64,000 nucleotides of DNA from DASVCN01 sp040905665 (GTDB taxonomy: Bacteria; Deinococcota; Deinococci; Deinococcales; Trueperaceae), in assembly GCA_040905665.1 (NCBI GenBank), contig JBBDRD010000044.1, forward strand, positions 17,071 to 81,070. The letters are read 5' to 3'. Shown in pieces: positions 42,614 to 52,140 of this stretch. A program made the translations under genes and the position numbers. Positions within the stretch are counted from its first letter, which is position 1. The number at the start of each line of letters is the position of its first letter. The notes under the pieces were generated by a model. It was given only the letters and a program-made list of their open reading frames with translations, was not told the origin of the DNA and did no database searches.

Positions 42614-43432
42614 TCAGTAGGCGTTCAAGAAGCGGTCGATAGCGTCGGTCAACGGGAGCGATTCATCGGGCGACACTCGTCGCCAGAAGCGCAGGAACGG
42701 CACCATCTGGTGGCTTCCCGTGACGATCTCCCGCAGCAGCAGCCGAGCCATCGGCCCCGCCTCCGCCAGGTAACCAGTCTCGGAGAATCGCCGCAGCGTT
42801 GCGCCTACGTCGTAGGGAACCGCGCGGTGCTCGAAGCGCCAGCGGCCAGCACGTCGTTCAAGCAGCAGGAACTGGGCGTCCACAGTTCCGCCCAGCGGCA
42901 TTCCCACTGAACCTGCGGTAACTAACTGTCGCTCAACTACCGTTCGGCTGTTGCCGATGTGATTGTGACCACGCACGATAAGAGTAGCCTCGCTGCCGGC
43001 AAACATCGGTTCGAGTTCCGAACTCGGGGTATGCGCAAGCACATTCTGATTGTCCGCGTGCGGCGAGGCGTGCACGATCAGTAACTCCGGATAATCGGGC
43101 ATTGAATGGCGGAGCGGCAATACTCGCATCTCGTCGAGTTCCTCTGGGCTAAATCGCGCCGCTGCCCACCGGACAGGACCGAATAGCTCGCTGCCCCATT
43201 CGGGCTCCTCGTTGGGCGTCCCCAGGTCGAATACGTATCGCTCGTGGTTGCCCCGTACGACAGGATAGCCGAGTGACCGGATGAGCCGCCAGCAAGCTAC
43301 TGAATCGGCGGCCCCATTTACGAGATCTCCGGCCACTACTACCTGATCGACGTACTCACCGCTCAGGTGCTCGAGTGTTGCCTCCAGCGCGGCCAGGTTG
43401 CCATGAGTATCGGAAATGACTGCGACGCGCAC
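42614..43432 (-). CDS. Metallophosphoesterase (YfcE/calcineurin-like)
   Basis: 272 residues. Five metallophosphoesterase motifs: AVISDTHGN, VVVAGDLVN, VVRGNHERYV, IVHASPHAD and VRGHNHIG, then GSVGMPLGG as in YfcE/DR1281-like enzymes. Substrate (phosphodiester or monoester) unknown. GTG 43432 lies nine bases after TAAAGT (43442-43447). The gene sits immediately downstream of the orphan antitoxin, where a VapC toxin would be expected. Confidence 0.9.
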   Translation of the reverse strand: MRVAVISDTHGNLAALEATLEHLSGEYVDQVVVAGDLVNGAADSVACWRLIRSLGYPVVRGNHERYVFDLGTPNEEPEWGSELFGPVRWAAARFSPEELDEMRVLPLRHSMPDYPELLIVHASPHADNQNVLAHTPSSELEPMFAGSEATLIVRGHNHIGNSRTVVERQLVTAGSVGMPLGGTVDAQFLLLERRAGRWRFEHRAVPYDVGATLRRFSETGYLAEAGPMARLLLREIVTGSHQMVPFLRFWRRVSPDESLPLTDAIDRFLNAY

Positions 43433-43468
43433 TGGTTGAGCACTTTACCAGTGAACATCCGAGGCCGG

Positions 43469-43705
43469 CTACCTGTCGTGTGCTACCGCAGGCACATCCG
43501 TGGCCTGTCCTTTCCTGAGTTCCTCGAGGGTGGGGAAGTCGCCCCAGGCGCCGGCAAGTTCACGTACCGCCACGGGCCATGTAGTGTCGAGACGCTCGCG
43601 TAGGAGCCTCGCCACCCACTGGCTATTGCTTACACCCTCACTTGCCGCTGCCTCGCGCGCGCGTGCGGCAGTTTCTTCGTTGAGATAGAGCGTGATCTGG
43701 CTCAT
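43469..43705 (-). CDS. Orphan VapB/CopG-like ribbon-helix-helix antitoxin
   Basis: 78 residues. N-terminal ribbon MSQITLYLNEETAARAREAA and helices form a CopG/MetJ fold; the C-terminal ELAGAWGDFPTLEELRKGQATDVP is the type of toxin-binding tail seen in VapB-like antitoxins paired with PIN-domain VapC toxins. ATG 43705 follows GGAGGTG by five bases. No PIN gene follows: the next gene starts 36 bp later and is a phosphoesterase. It may be a remnant or act on a distant toxin. No confident promoter; ATAATA-like sequence lies ~25 bp upstream. Confidence 0.85.
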   Translation of the reverse strand: MSQITLYLNEETAARAREAAASEGVSNSQWVARLLRERLDTTWPVAVRELAGAWGDFPTLEELRKGQATDVPAVAHDR

Positions 43706-43812
43706 TCTGCACCTCCGGGCGCAAGTATTATGTCTAAGTGTAGGTGGCAGGCCCCGAAGCCGGAGCTCGATGACAGTTGCACTCTTCCCGGCAATGATGT
43801 CGGTCAAATCGC

Positions 43813-45528
43813 TTATTGCCAAGCAGGTCTCAGTCGCTGCCGCCTCGAGCGCAAACGCTCGGCACCACATTGCAAAAGCGAGATTTCCTCGGTCGTCAGG
43901 CCCAACCCATCCACCAGCAGCACTTGGTCAGCCTCGTTGCGGGCGGAGTCCATGTCACCGGCGCGAAACAGTGACTCCAGTCGCTCGAAGAAGCCTTTTG
44001 GGACGAGCCCAGGGGAGGGAAGCAGTACGTTTAGTGCCTCACCGGGATCGAGCTTGAGCATTCCGCCGCCCAGCCGATGTCCTTCGAGTTCCACGCTCAG
44101 CGAAGCCAGCGAGGTGAGCCAGGCGGTCGTCAGACCAGCGTTGCCGGCTTGGCCGAGTGGCACGCCGGTCAGCGGCGCTACCGCGTGAAATGTGTTGGGA
44201 ACCGCTACTTGATTCTCGTTGACGACCAGGGGGAGTGTCTGCCCGCCCATTCCGGCCAGTATCAGAGGCGGGACCGCTACGCGGCCAACCCGGTACCAGG
44301 GCGAGCGGCTGCTGGTTTTGTAGCGCCGGTCGACGCCCGCCGCCCGCAACCTCTCCAGGAAGTGTGCAACTGCCGGATCGTTCTCCTGGCCGGCGGCTTG
44401 GACCAGGTAGCCGGCCCAGCCCGCCACCCCGGCGACCTGCCAGTCGCTCAGATCGAACCGGAGGCCGGTGAGTGCGCGTGAGCGGAACACGGCCGGCACT
44501 AGCGCTTCCCGGGGTAGACCTGCTGCCTGCGCTTCTTGCGGAGTGAGGTGGAAGTGCGAGTTCGCTCCGGTGACGTAGCCGCTCGCCACCAGGGCAAGCT
44601 CGCCCAAGCGAACCGCTTGGCGCCGACCGTGGCGGCCGGGGTCGCGGCAGCCGAGCTTTTCATAAAGTTCGAGCGCCGCCGGTTCGAGACGCGCGTGAGC
44701 CAAGCTGGTCTTGCCGCCGATGAGCCCCCCGGGATCGAGCGGCGAACTTCCCGAGCAGGGAAGGGCGCGGTCCAGCGCTCCGGGTCCCTCGAGCTCCAGC
44801 GAGGTGAAGCGGCCCGCGCCATCTCCGAAACCATCGGCCAGCAGCAACACCGTTTCCTGATCGAGATGAGGGAAGAGCGAGTGACGGAAGGTGACGAAGG
44901 TGCATCGGGCGAAGGCCTCATGCAGCAGCTCGAGCAGTGGTCGGGCGTAAGGGGAGTGGCCGAGCTCGGCGGGAACCACCATTGCCAATCGGCCACCGGG
45001 CCTAAGGAAAGTAGTGGCATGGGCGACGAAGGCGACCCAGGAGCCGGCAAGCGGCGGGAGAATCATGCCGGCCTCGTTCGCCCGTACAGCAGCAAGTGCG
45101 CGGGCCTCGCCGGCAAAGCGTTGGAACCGGATGAAGGGGGGGTTTCCCACGACAGCGTCGAACAGTTGGGAGCCTTTTGAGGAGAGTGATGTAGCAGAGA
45201 GCGAGAAGAAGTCGGCGAGTATGAGCCGCTGGGTTGTGAAATCGGCGCCGGCACTGCTACCGGTGGGGCGGCCAATGGCGCGGCCACGAGCGACGGCCTC
45301 GCCGTGGGCGGCTGGTTCGACTTCTACCCCGCAGAGCTCCCACGCGCCAAGAGTTGCGCCGCGACTCGCCGCCGCTTCCAAGAAGACTCCACCGCCGAAT
45401 GCCGGGTCCAATAAACGACCGCGCGTACCTCTCATCGCCCAGCGGCACAAGGCTTCGGCCACCCGCGATTCGGTGTAGTAGGCACCCAGGTTCTTGTCTC
45501 GGGGGTCGCGCAAGCTGGGAGCGGGCAT
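43813..45528 (-). CDS. Solitary N6-adenine DNA methyltransferase (M.TaqI-like, gamma class)
   Basis: 571 residues. Motif X GAYYT (15-19), SAM motif I LDPAFGGGVFL (40-50), catalytic motif IV VVGNPPF (126-132), then a large C-terminal region that would hold target recognition (about 260-540). This N-to-C order is that of M.TaqI and type IIG enzymes. No nuclease motif or neighbouring restriction gene is visible, so it is an orphan in this window. ATG 45528 is 11 bases after TACACT (45540-45545). Divergent from the V-ATPase operon, followed by the orphan antitoxin; this short stretch looks like an accessory island. Confidence 0.85.
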   Translation of the reverse strand: MPAPSLRDPRDKNLGAYYTESRVAEALCRWAMRGTRGRLLDPAFGGGVFLEAAASRGATLGAWELCGVEVEPAAHGEAVARGRAIGRPTGSSAGADFTTQRLILADFFSLSATSLSSKGSQLFDAVVGNPPFIRFQRFAGEARALAAVRANEAGMILPPLAGSWVAFVAHATTFLRPGGRLAMVVPAELGHSPYARPLLELLHEAFARCTFVTFRHSLFPHLDQETVLLLADGFGDGAGRFTSLELEGPGALDRALPCSGSSPLDPGGLIGGKTSLAHARLEPAALELYEKLGCRDPGRHGRRQAVRLGELALVASGYVTGANSHFHLTPQEAQAAGLPREALVPAVFRSRALTGLRFDLSDWQVAGVAGWAGYLVQAAGQENDPAVAHFLERLRAAGVDRRYKTSSRSPWYRVGRVAVPPLILAGMGGQTLPLVVNENQVAVPNTFHAVAPLTGVPLGQAGNAGLTTAWLTSLASLSVELEGHRLGGGMLKLDPGEALNVLLPSPGLVPKGFFERLESLFRAGDMDSARNEADQVLLVDGLGLTTEEISLLQCGAERLRSRRQRLRPAWQ

Positions 45529-45597
45529 ACCGAGTTGCGAGTGTACCAGCGACGGGACAACTCCTCATCCGGTCCTCAAGCGGGACAAATGTCTCGA

Positions 45598-45627
45598 TTG
45601 ACACGGTGAAAGAGCCATTGGTATGCT
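45598..45627 (+). promoter_or_regulatory. Promoter of the V-ATPase operon
   Basis: Perfect TTGACA (45598-45603), 18-bp spacer and TATGCT (45622-45627). The leader to the first gene would be about 145 nt; I see no riboswitch-like fold in it. Confidence 0.65.
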
Positions 45628-45776
45628 TTCGCGTTGACGCCGAAGGTGCCTCAACCATCGCGTTTCCTGTCATTTGAGACATCACCATTAGACCCCGTGA
45701 TTGTTGACCCGGCAGTTGCATCCAAATTCCGGCAGCAGTGCCGTACGGGGAATCATTCGGGTGAAAGGAGGGTCGT

Positions 45777-46097
45777 TTGGAAGCTCAAGGCGAACAACTG
45801 CTTCAGAGCCTGGTCGACCATGAGAAGGCGGTAATAGCCAAGGTCGAACAGGCGAGGCGTGACGCTGCCGCGATCGTCGAGAAGGCAAGGTCCGAGGCCG
45901 AAAGCCTGCTCGACAAGGCGCGGAACGAGGCAACTGCGCTCGCCGATGCCTCCCGAGCCGAGACAGAGCAGCAGAGCGAAGCCGCGCGTGAGGAGATCCT
46001 GGCGCGAGCTCGCGCCGAAGCCGAGAAGATCGAGGCGCGGGCACGTGGCAATCGCGATCGAGCCGTTCAACTGGTTATGGAGCGCGTACTGCCGTGA
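45777..46097 (+). CDS. V/A-type ATPase subunit G/H (peripheral stalk)
   Basis: 106 residues, almost entirely a right-handed-type coiled coil rich in Ala, Glu and Arg (LLQSLVDHEKAVIAKVEQARRD..., read to residue 100). Pairs with subunit E to form the peripheral stalk. The start is TTG 45777, supported by AAAGGAGG five bases before it; there is no in-frame ATG or GTG nearby. Its stop overlaps the next start (GTGA). Confidence 0.88.
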   Translation: MEAQGEQLLQSLVDHEKAVIAKVEQARRDAAAIVEKARSEAESLLDKARNEATALADASRAETEQQSEAAREEILARARAEAEKIEARARGNRDRAVQLVMERVLP

Positions 46098-48085
46098 TCG
46101 CTCGCATGGACCAGTTGACGGTTGTGGGCCGGCGGAGCATCGCCCGCGAGTTGCTGCAGAGCCTGCAGAGTCTCGGTGTCGTGCAAGTCGATCCGCTCGA
46201 GCCGGAAGAGGGACTGTCGCTGATCAGGTACACGCTCGAGGGCGAAGACAAGGACGAACGCGAACGGTGGTCGTCGCTAGTTGGCCGAAGTGAGACTCTT
46301 CTGGCAGGCCTGGCCGCCCACGACGTGGAAGCGGCGCCGCGGAGCGACTCGGCTACCTCTATCGAGGAGATCGAATCACTTTTGGCCGAAGTTGGCCCGC
46401 AGATCGACAAGGTCGTGGCCGAACGCTCCCGCTTGAACGACGATCTCGATCTGATCCGCACCTACCTCCCGCTCTTCAGGACGCTGGCGCCCACACTGGC
46501 CCAACTCGACAGCAGCCGCTACCTTACAGGCAGCGCCTTCCTGGTCGGCGCCGACGCTGCCGACGAAGTCCGGGCCGAGCTCGAAGCGGCCATGGAGGGC
46601 AACATAACGTTCGCCACCCGGCCGTACGGGCGCCAGACCCTCTTCACTTCCGCCGTCCTCAAGCGTGACGAGGCCCTCTTTCGCCAGGCGCTCAGTCGTC
46701 TGGGCATCAGCCCACTGGCCCTTCCGGGACGTTACGCCGACCAGGGGGTGGCCAAGGCCGTCCATGTTATGGAGGAGCGGTCGCAAACCGTTCCTCGCCG
46801 ACTCGAGGCGCTCGAGCAGGAGCGTCACCAGCTTCTCGAGAGCTACGCACCGCGTTTACAGACGATTCATCAGCTGGCCCTGAATCAGCAGGCCCGCTAC
46901 TCCAAGCTCGAAGAGATGCTCGCTGGGCGTTATAGCGTTGCATTGCGAGGCTGGTTGCCGGCACGCGAGACCCGCAAGGTCGTCGAAGGTTTACGCAAGC
47001 AGTTCGGCCAAGGAGTCATCGCTGTTTCCCGCCCGGCCGACGAGCACCACGATCTGAGGGTGCCCGTGAAGCTCGAGAATCCGGCTTGGGTTCGACCCTT
47101 CCAGGGCCTTTTGGCGCTCTTCGATCCACCCCGCTACGGCACCTTTGATCCAAGCTGGACGCTGGCGGTTTTCTTTCCGCTCTTCTTTGGAATCGTGGTG
47201 GGCGACATGGGCTTCGGCCTGCTGTTCCTCGCACTGGGGATCTGGATGCAGCGCCGCGGCGCAGGCGGCCGTTCGCTCTCGCTTGGTCCGTTGGGAATCG
47301 TGTTAAAGGCGAAAGCATTGCCTTCGATCGGCACGGTGATCAATTGGGCTGCCGTCTGGTCGATCATTTGGGGTTTCATCTATGGCGAGTTTTTCGGAAA
47401 CTTCCTGGAGCACTGGCCGGCGGACAACCCGATCTTCTACGCCCCTTCCCACGGCGACAACGGGATCATCCCCATCATGCTGTTCCGGGTAGAGGAGTTC
47501 ACCCCGCTGCTGTTGATCACCCTGGGCTTCGGAATCCTCCAGGTTTTGGGGGGTTGGGCCATCCGGACCTATTACGGAATCCTGCATGGCGACCGGAAGC
47601 ACATGTGGGAAGGAATTGGCATGTTCTCCGGGCTGACTGCGCTGGTTATCTTCGCCACTGCCTTCCTCACCGGCGGGCTCTCATCCGCCATCTGGCTGAT
47701 TGTGGGCGTCGGATTCGCCGTCTTCCTGCTGGGCGTGGTCCTTTCGGGTATTCCGCTCATGCTAGTCGAGCTCATCTCCAACTCGGGCAACATCCTCAGC
47801 TATCTTCGACTCTTCGCGGTTGGCCTGTCGGCGGCGCTGGTGGCCAACCTGGCTACCGACCTCGGCTTCGCAATCGCCGGGGGAATCGGGATTCCCGTCG
47901 TCGGCGCCCTCTTGGGTATCGTCGTAGCGCTGGTCGTTCACACCTTGGCCATCGCCCTCACCATCATCGGACACACGCTGCAGCCGCTACGTTTGCAGTA
48001 TGTGGAATTCTTCACGAAATTTGGTTTTTACGAGCAGAGTGGACGCCCATATGAGCCATTCCGTCTCCATGGAGGAAAAGCATGA
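46094..48085 (+). CDS. V/A-type ATPase subunit I (a)
   Basis: Membrane stator that forms the ion half-channels and anchors the stalks. 663 residues: soluble N-terminal half with coiled coils (to ~350) and a C-terminal half of about eight membrane helices (WTLAVFFPLFFGIVVGDMGFG, LLLITLGFGILQVLGGW, NILSYLRLFAVGLSAALVANL). GTG 46094 overlaps the preceding stop; ATG 46106 (MDQLTVVGRR) is an alternative. The essential Arg lies in the SYLRLFAVGLS helix by family knowledge. Confidence 0.96.
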   Translation: MIARMDQLTVVGRRSIARELLQSLQSLGVVQVDPLEPEEGLSLIRYTLEGEDKDERERWSSLVGRSETLLAGLAAHDVEAAPRSDSATSIEEIESLLAEVGPQIDKVVAERSRLNDDLDLIRTYLPLFRTLAPTLAQLDSSRYLTGSAFLVGADAADEVRAELEAAMEGNITFATRPYGRQTLFTSAVLKRDEALFRQALSRLGISPLALPGRYADQGVAKAVHVMEERSQTVPRRLEALEQERHQLLESYAPRLQTIHQLALNQQARYSKLEEMLAGRYSVALRGWLPARETRKVVEGLRKQFGQGVIAVSRPADEHHDLRVPVKLENPAWVRPFQGLLALFDPPRYGTFDPSWTLAVFFPLFFGIVVGDMGFGLLFLALGIWMQRRGAGGRSLSLGPLGIVLKAKALPSIGTVINWAAVWSIIWGFIYGEFFGNFLEHWPADNPIFYAPSHGDNGIIPIMLFRVEEFTPLLLITLGFGILQVLGGWAIRTYYGILHGDRKHMWEGIGMFSGLTALVIFATAFLTGGLSSAIWLIVGVGFAVFLLGVVLSGIPLMLVELISNSGNILSYLRLFAVGLSAALVANLATDLGFAIAGGIGIPVVGALLGIVVALVVHTLAIALTIIGHTLQPLRLQYVEFFTKFGFYEQSGRPYEPFRLHGGKA

Positions 48086-48396
48086 AAAAAGTCGTTACCG
48101 CAATCAGCCTGATCGCCGTCTTCTCACTTCTCGCCGTGGGCGCCGCCCAGGAAGCCGTCGAAGTGGGGCGTGGCATCGGTGACGGACTCATTGCACTGGG
48201 TGCCGGTCTCGCCATCGGAATCGGCGCTATTGGCGTGGGTCTCGCACAGGCTGCCATCGGTTCCGCCGGCGCCGGCACGCTCGCCGAGCGCCCCGAGGCC
48301 TTCGGTCAGATCCTCATTTACCTGGTGATCCCCGAAACCCTCATCATCTTCGCCTTCGTCATCGCCTTCTTCCTCAACGGACAGATCGGCGGATAA
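48082..48396 (+). CDS. V/A-type ATPase subunit K (proteolipid c)
   Basis: Rotor-ring subunit. 104 residues: a leading hydrophobic segment that may be a cleaved signal (MKKVVTAISLIAVFSLLAVGAA, in parts), then a two-helix hairpin with IGDGLIALGAGLAIGIGAIG and the ion-binding glutamate in LIYLVIPETLIIFAFV. One hairpin per subunit, as in Thermus. ATG overlaps the preceding stop (ATGA). Confidence 0.95.
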   Translation: MKKVVTAISLIAVFSLLAVGAAQEAVEVGRGIGDGLIALGAGLAIGIGAIGVGLAQAAIGSAGAGTLAERPEAFGQILIYLVIPETLIIFAFVIAFFLNGQIGG

Positions 48397-48397
48397 T

Positions 48398-48991
48398 GTG
48401 GCTGATCTAGCTGCTCTGCTTGATAAAGAAGCGAGCGCCGAGATCGAGGGGATTCTCTCTGAGGCGCGCGAGCGCGCCTCAGAGGTCGTAGCTGGCGCGC
48501 AGGCCGAGGCGGAAGCTTTGCTGGCCAGCCGCAAGCGTACTGCCCTGGCCAACGGGCGTTCGGACCTGGTTCGAGCCCGCAGTGCCGCGCAACTCGAGTC
48601 GTCATCGCTCACCCTCCGCGCCCAGCACAGCGCGATCGAGGACGTATTCAAAGAGGCCGAGGTTCGAATCGAAGCACTAACCAGAGGGCCCACGTACGTA
48701 GCGGTTCTCACTGAACTGTTACAGGAGGCCCTCAGTGCGAGCGGCGCGGCTCCCTCCACGATTCGCGCCGTGATCGTCAACCCAAGCGACAAGGAAGCCG
48801 CCGCTACCGCAGCCGATGGTCTCTCACTCGCCGGCAAGGTCACGACCGATCCTCATGTTCGGGCCGGAGTTCGAATTGACGGTGGGGAGAGCAACTTCGC
48901 TATCGAAAATACCCTCTACGGTCGGCTCGCTTCGCTTCGTGAGGAACTGGCGTCCGAGGTTGCGCAGGTACTCCTGAGCAAGGAAGGGTAA
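48398..48991 (+). CDS. V/A-type ATPase subunit E (peripheral stalk)
   Basis: 197 residues: N-terminal coiled coil (IEGILSEARERASEVVAGAQ) and a C-terminal globular domain with GGVRIDGGE-like GVRIDGGESNFAIENTLYGRL that docks on the catalytic head. GTG 48398 lies one base after the preceding stop. Confidence 0.93.
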   Translation: MADLAALLDKEASAEIEGILSEARERASEVVAGAQAEAEALLASRKRTALANGRSDLVRARSAAQLESSSLTLRAQHSAIEDVFKEAEVRIEALTRGPTYVAVLTELLQEALSASGAAPSTIRAVIVNPSDKEAAATAADGLSLAGKVTTDPHVRAGVRIDGGESNFAIENTLYGRLASLREELASEVAQVLLSKEG

Positions 48992-48992
48992 C

Positions 48993-50009
48993 GTGTCCTC
49001 CGACTTCGGTTACATCAATGCCCGAATACGGGGGATGAAGGCCAAGCTGCTGCAGAACGAGTTCTACACGCAAGCACTTGCCGACAGCGACTTCCGTGCC
49101 TTCACGGGCACAGTCGCCCAAACGCCCTACATGGCCGACCTCGAGGAGGCTCAGGCCCGTGAACCCGGCTTGGGTTCGATCGACCGTGCCGTGGGCGAGA
49201 ACTTCCGCCGCACCGCTCGATCGATCCTCGACTTCTCCGACGGTCGTCCCCACGACCTGTTGGCGCTGTTCTTGCTTCGCTACGATTTGCTCAACCTCAA
49301 GACGCTCGCCCGGGCGAAACATGCCGGCCGCGGTGCCGACAGCGCGTTGCAGGTTGTTCTGCCCGCAGGAGACCTGCGGCCGGCGCTCATAGAGACGCTG
49401 GCGGCGGCGCCCGATCTTCCCGCCATGGCGCAGACTCTGGCGGTCACCAAGCACCCGCTATCGAGGTCGTTCAGCGCTGCGGTTAGGCGTTACGCCTCCG
49501 ATGGTGAGTTGTATGCGCTGGAACTCTCGCTCGATCGTGCCTACTTCAAGACTCTTCTCGAGACGCTTGATTCGCTCGACGCGTCTCGAGAATTGCGCCG
49601 CCATGTGCAACGCGAGCTAGACGCGACCAACCTCAGTACTGCCCTTAAGCTGCGTGGCAAGGTCGTGCAGAACGACGAACTCTACGTTCCCGGTGGCCGC
49701 GAGATCGATCGCGGCACGTTTGATGCGATAATCGCCGACGCCTCGAAGTCGGCGCTGGCGCCCCTGAGCGGTGGCTCCTTCAGCGAGGTGGCGAACACCG
49801 ACAGCCTCAGCGAGGCCGACGCCGTAATTCGAAGGGTACTGGACCAGAGCGCCCACCGCCTGGCGTTGTCCGACCCGTTGGGTCCCGGCATCGCGCTGGA
49901 CTTCCTTAGACGCAAGGAGGCCGAGATGGCCCGCTTGCGTCTGCTGGCGCGGGGCAAGTACTACCAGGTACCGCGTTCGCAGCTCGAGCGGGAGTTGGGA
50001 CATGCATAG
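48993..50009 (+). CDS. V/A-type ATPase subunit C (d)
   Basis: 338-residue funnel that connects the central shaft to the proteolipid ring. All-helical sequence with FGYINARIRGMKAKLL at the start and DFLRRKEAEMARLRLLARGKYY (in parts) near the end, as in Thermus subunit C. GTG 48993 is one base after the subunit E stop; it overlaps subunit F by eight bases. Confidence 0.93.
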   Translation: MSSDFGYINARIRGMKAKLLQNEFYTQALADSDFRAFTGTVAQTPYMADLEEAQAREPGLGSIDRAVGENFRRTARSILDFSDGRPHDLLALFLLRYDLLNLKTLARAKHAGRGADSALQVVLPAGDLRPALIETLAAAPDLPAMAQTLAVTKHPLSRSFSAAVRRYASDGELYALELSLDRAYFKTLLETLDSLDASRELRRHVQRELDATNLSTALKLRGKVVQNDELYVPGGREIDRGTFDAIIADASKSALAPLSGGSFSEVANTDSLSEADAVIRRVLDQSAHRLALSDPLGPGIALDFLRRKEAEMARLRLLARGKYYQVPRSQLERELGHA

Positions 50010-50337
50010 GATGCACAGAGTAGTGATACTCACGGACAGTGAAACCGCCACCGGCTATCGGCTCGCGGGGGTAGAAGTGCATGAGGCACAGCAAGAGGGG
50101 GCCCAGGGGGAGCTGGAACGGCTGATCGAATCGGGTGACTACGGCTTGGTGGTAGTCGATGAGGGCCTCATCCCCGATCCGATCGAGGCCAGTACACGCA
50201 CCATGCGTGGACGCGACCTGCCCGTGATTTTGCCGGTTCCCAGCCTGTCCGCGTCGTTTGGTGAAGGGGACGACGCTACCGCCTACATGAAGGAACTGGT
50301 GCGAAGCGCGATAGGCTTCGACATCAAGCTCGAGTAG
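50002..50337 (+). CDS. V/A-type ATPase subunit F
   Basis: 111-residue central-shaft component with a CheY-like fold (VVILTDSETATGYRLAGVEV, GLVVVDEGLI, PVILPVPS). ATG 50002 overlaps subunit C; an in-frame ATG at 50011 (MHRVVILTDSE) may be the real start. Confidence 0.93.
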   Translation: MHRMHRVVILTDSETATGYRLAGVEVHEAQQEGAQGELERLIESGDYGLVVVDEGLIPDPIEASTRTMRGRDLPVILPVPSLSASFGEGDDATAYMKELVRSAIGFDIKLE

Positions 50338-50388
50338 CGCCGCTACCGGACGCACTGCGCTAGTCTTTTCGATCAAATAGGAGACCCA

Positions 50389-52128
50389 ATGGCCATCGAA
50401 GGCAAGATTCAAAAGATTTCCGGGCCTGCCGTCATCGCGCAAGGGATGCTGGGCGCCCGGATGTACGACATCGTGAGGGTCGGCGAGGAGAATCTCGTCG
50501 GCGAGATAATCCGCCTGGACGGCACTACCGCGTTCGTCCAGGTCTACGAAGACACCGGCGGGCTAACCGTAGGCGAACCCGTCGTATCCACCGGCCTGCC
50601 GCTAGCCGTGGAACTGGGACCGGGGATGCTAAACGGCATCTTCGATGGTATCCAGCGGCCGCTGGACAAGATCCAGGAGGCGTCCGGCACCTATATCGAG
50701 CGCGGCATCACCGTGAACTCGCTCTCGCGTGAAACCAAGTGGCGCTTCACGCCGCACTCCTCCAAGGGCGACGAAGTAGCGGCCGGCCAGGTTCTCGGTA
50801 CGGTCCCCGAGTTCGCGTTCACCCACAAGATCTTGGTACCTCCGGGCAAGGGTGGCAAGATCAAGAGCATCGCCGCCGAAGGGGAGTACACGCTCGATGA
50901 CGTGATCGCCATGCTCGACGACGGCACCGAGCTCAAGCTCTACCACCCGTGGCCGGTGCGCCAGGCGCGTCCCGTCCAGCGCAAGCTCGATCCCGTGACT
51001 CCGTTCCTCACTGGCATGCGCATTCTCGACGTGCTCTTTCCGCTCACCATGGGCGGCACGGCAGCTATTCCTGGCCCGTTCGGATCGGGCAAGACCGTCA
51101 CCCAGCAATCTGTTGCCAAGTACGGCAATGCCGATATCGTTGTTTATGTCGGTTGCGGCGAGCGCGGTAACGAGATGACCGACGTGCTGGTCGAGTTCCC
51201 CGAGCTCGAGGATCCGCAGACCGGTAATCCGCTCATGCACCGTACCGTGCTAATCGCCAACACCTCGAACATGCCGGTAGCGGCCCGAGAGGCGTCGATC
51301 TACACCGGCATCACTTTGGCCGAGTACTTCCGCGACCAGGGCTACCGCGTTTCTGTCATGGCCGATTCCACCAGCCGTTGGGCCGAGGCGCTCCGCGAGA
51401 TCTCGTCGCGCCTCGAGGAGATGCCTGCCGAAGAGGGCTATCCGCCCTACCTGGCCTCGCGACTCGCAGCCTTCTACGAGCGCGGCGGCCGTGTCATCAA
51501 CCTGGCAGGGGAGCAGGGCGCCGTCTCCATCATTGGCGCCGTTAGTCCCGCCGGCGGCGACTTCTCCGAGCCGGTAACGCAGTCGACGCTGCGCATCACA
51601 GGTTGCTTCTGGGCGCTCGATGCGTCGTTGGCGCAGCGACGTCACTTCCCGGCAATCAACTGGAACCGCTCCTACTCACTGTTCAATGATGTTCTCGAGC
51701 CCTGGTATCGGGAGAATGTGGCCGAGGACTACCCGGAGCTGGTGCAGCGGGCGGTCGACCTGCTTCAGCGTGAGAGCGACCTTCAGGAAGTGGTTCAGCT
51801 CGTGGGCCCCGACGCCCTCCAGGACCAGGAGCGCTTGGTCATCGAGTCCGGCCGCATCCTTCGTCAGGACTTCCTGCAGCAGAACGGCTTCGATCCCGTC
51901 GACGCCTCCTGCTCGCTTTCCAAGGCCTACGGGATGCTGCAAATGATGCTGAAGTTCAACGAAGAGGGCCGCAAGGCGCTCGAGGCGGGCGCCACGGTCG
52001 ACGAGATCATCGGTAATCCGGTGGTCGAGAAGATCAACCGGTCCCGCTACGTGCCCGAAGACGAGTTCAACGCTTACCGGGACAGCACCCTCGCGGAGCT
52101 CGAAAAGGGCTTCCGTGTGGCGGCGTAA
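50389..52128 (+). CDS. V/A-type ATPase catalytic subunit A
   Basis: 579 residues. Catalytic P-loop GPFGSGKTVTQQ, catalytic Glu in VGCGERGNEMTDVLVEFPEL, Walker B VSVMADSTSRWAEALREIS, and the V-type non-homologous insertion between residues ~110 and 190 (GITVNSLSRETKWRF...). ATG 50389 follows AGGAG. Forms the alternating A3B3 head with subunit B. Confidence 0.98.
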   Translation: MAIEGKIQKISGPAVIAQGMLGARMYDIVRVGEENLVGEIIRLDGTTAFVQVYEDTGGLTVGEPVVSTGLPLAVELGPGMLNGIFDGIQRPLDKIQEASGTYIERGITVNSLSRETKWRFTPHSSKGDEVAAGQVLGTVPEFAFTHKILVPPGKGGKIKSIAAEGEYTLDDVIAMLDDGTELKLYHPWPVRQARPVQRKLDPVTPFLTGMRILDVLFPLTMGGTAAIPGPFGSGKTVTQQSVAKYGNADIVVYVGCGERGNEMTDVLVEFPELEDPQTGNPLMHRTVLIANTSNMPVAAREASIYTGITLAEYFRDQGYRVSVMADSTSRWAEALREISSRLEEMPAEEGYPPYLASRLAAFYERGGRVINLAGEQGAVSIIGAVSPAGGDFSEPVTQSTLRITGCFWALDASLAQRRHFPAINWNRSYSLFNDVLEPWYRENVAEDYPELVQRAVDLLQRESDLQEVVQLVGPDALQDQERLVIESGRILRQDFLQQNGFDPVDASCSLSKAYGMLQMMLKFNEEGRKALEAGATVDEIIGNPVVEKINRSRYVPEDEFNAYRDSTLAELEKGFRVAA

Positions 52129-52140
52129 GGGAGAATCGGC

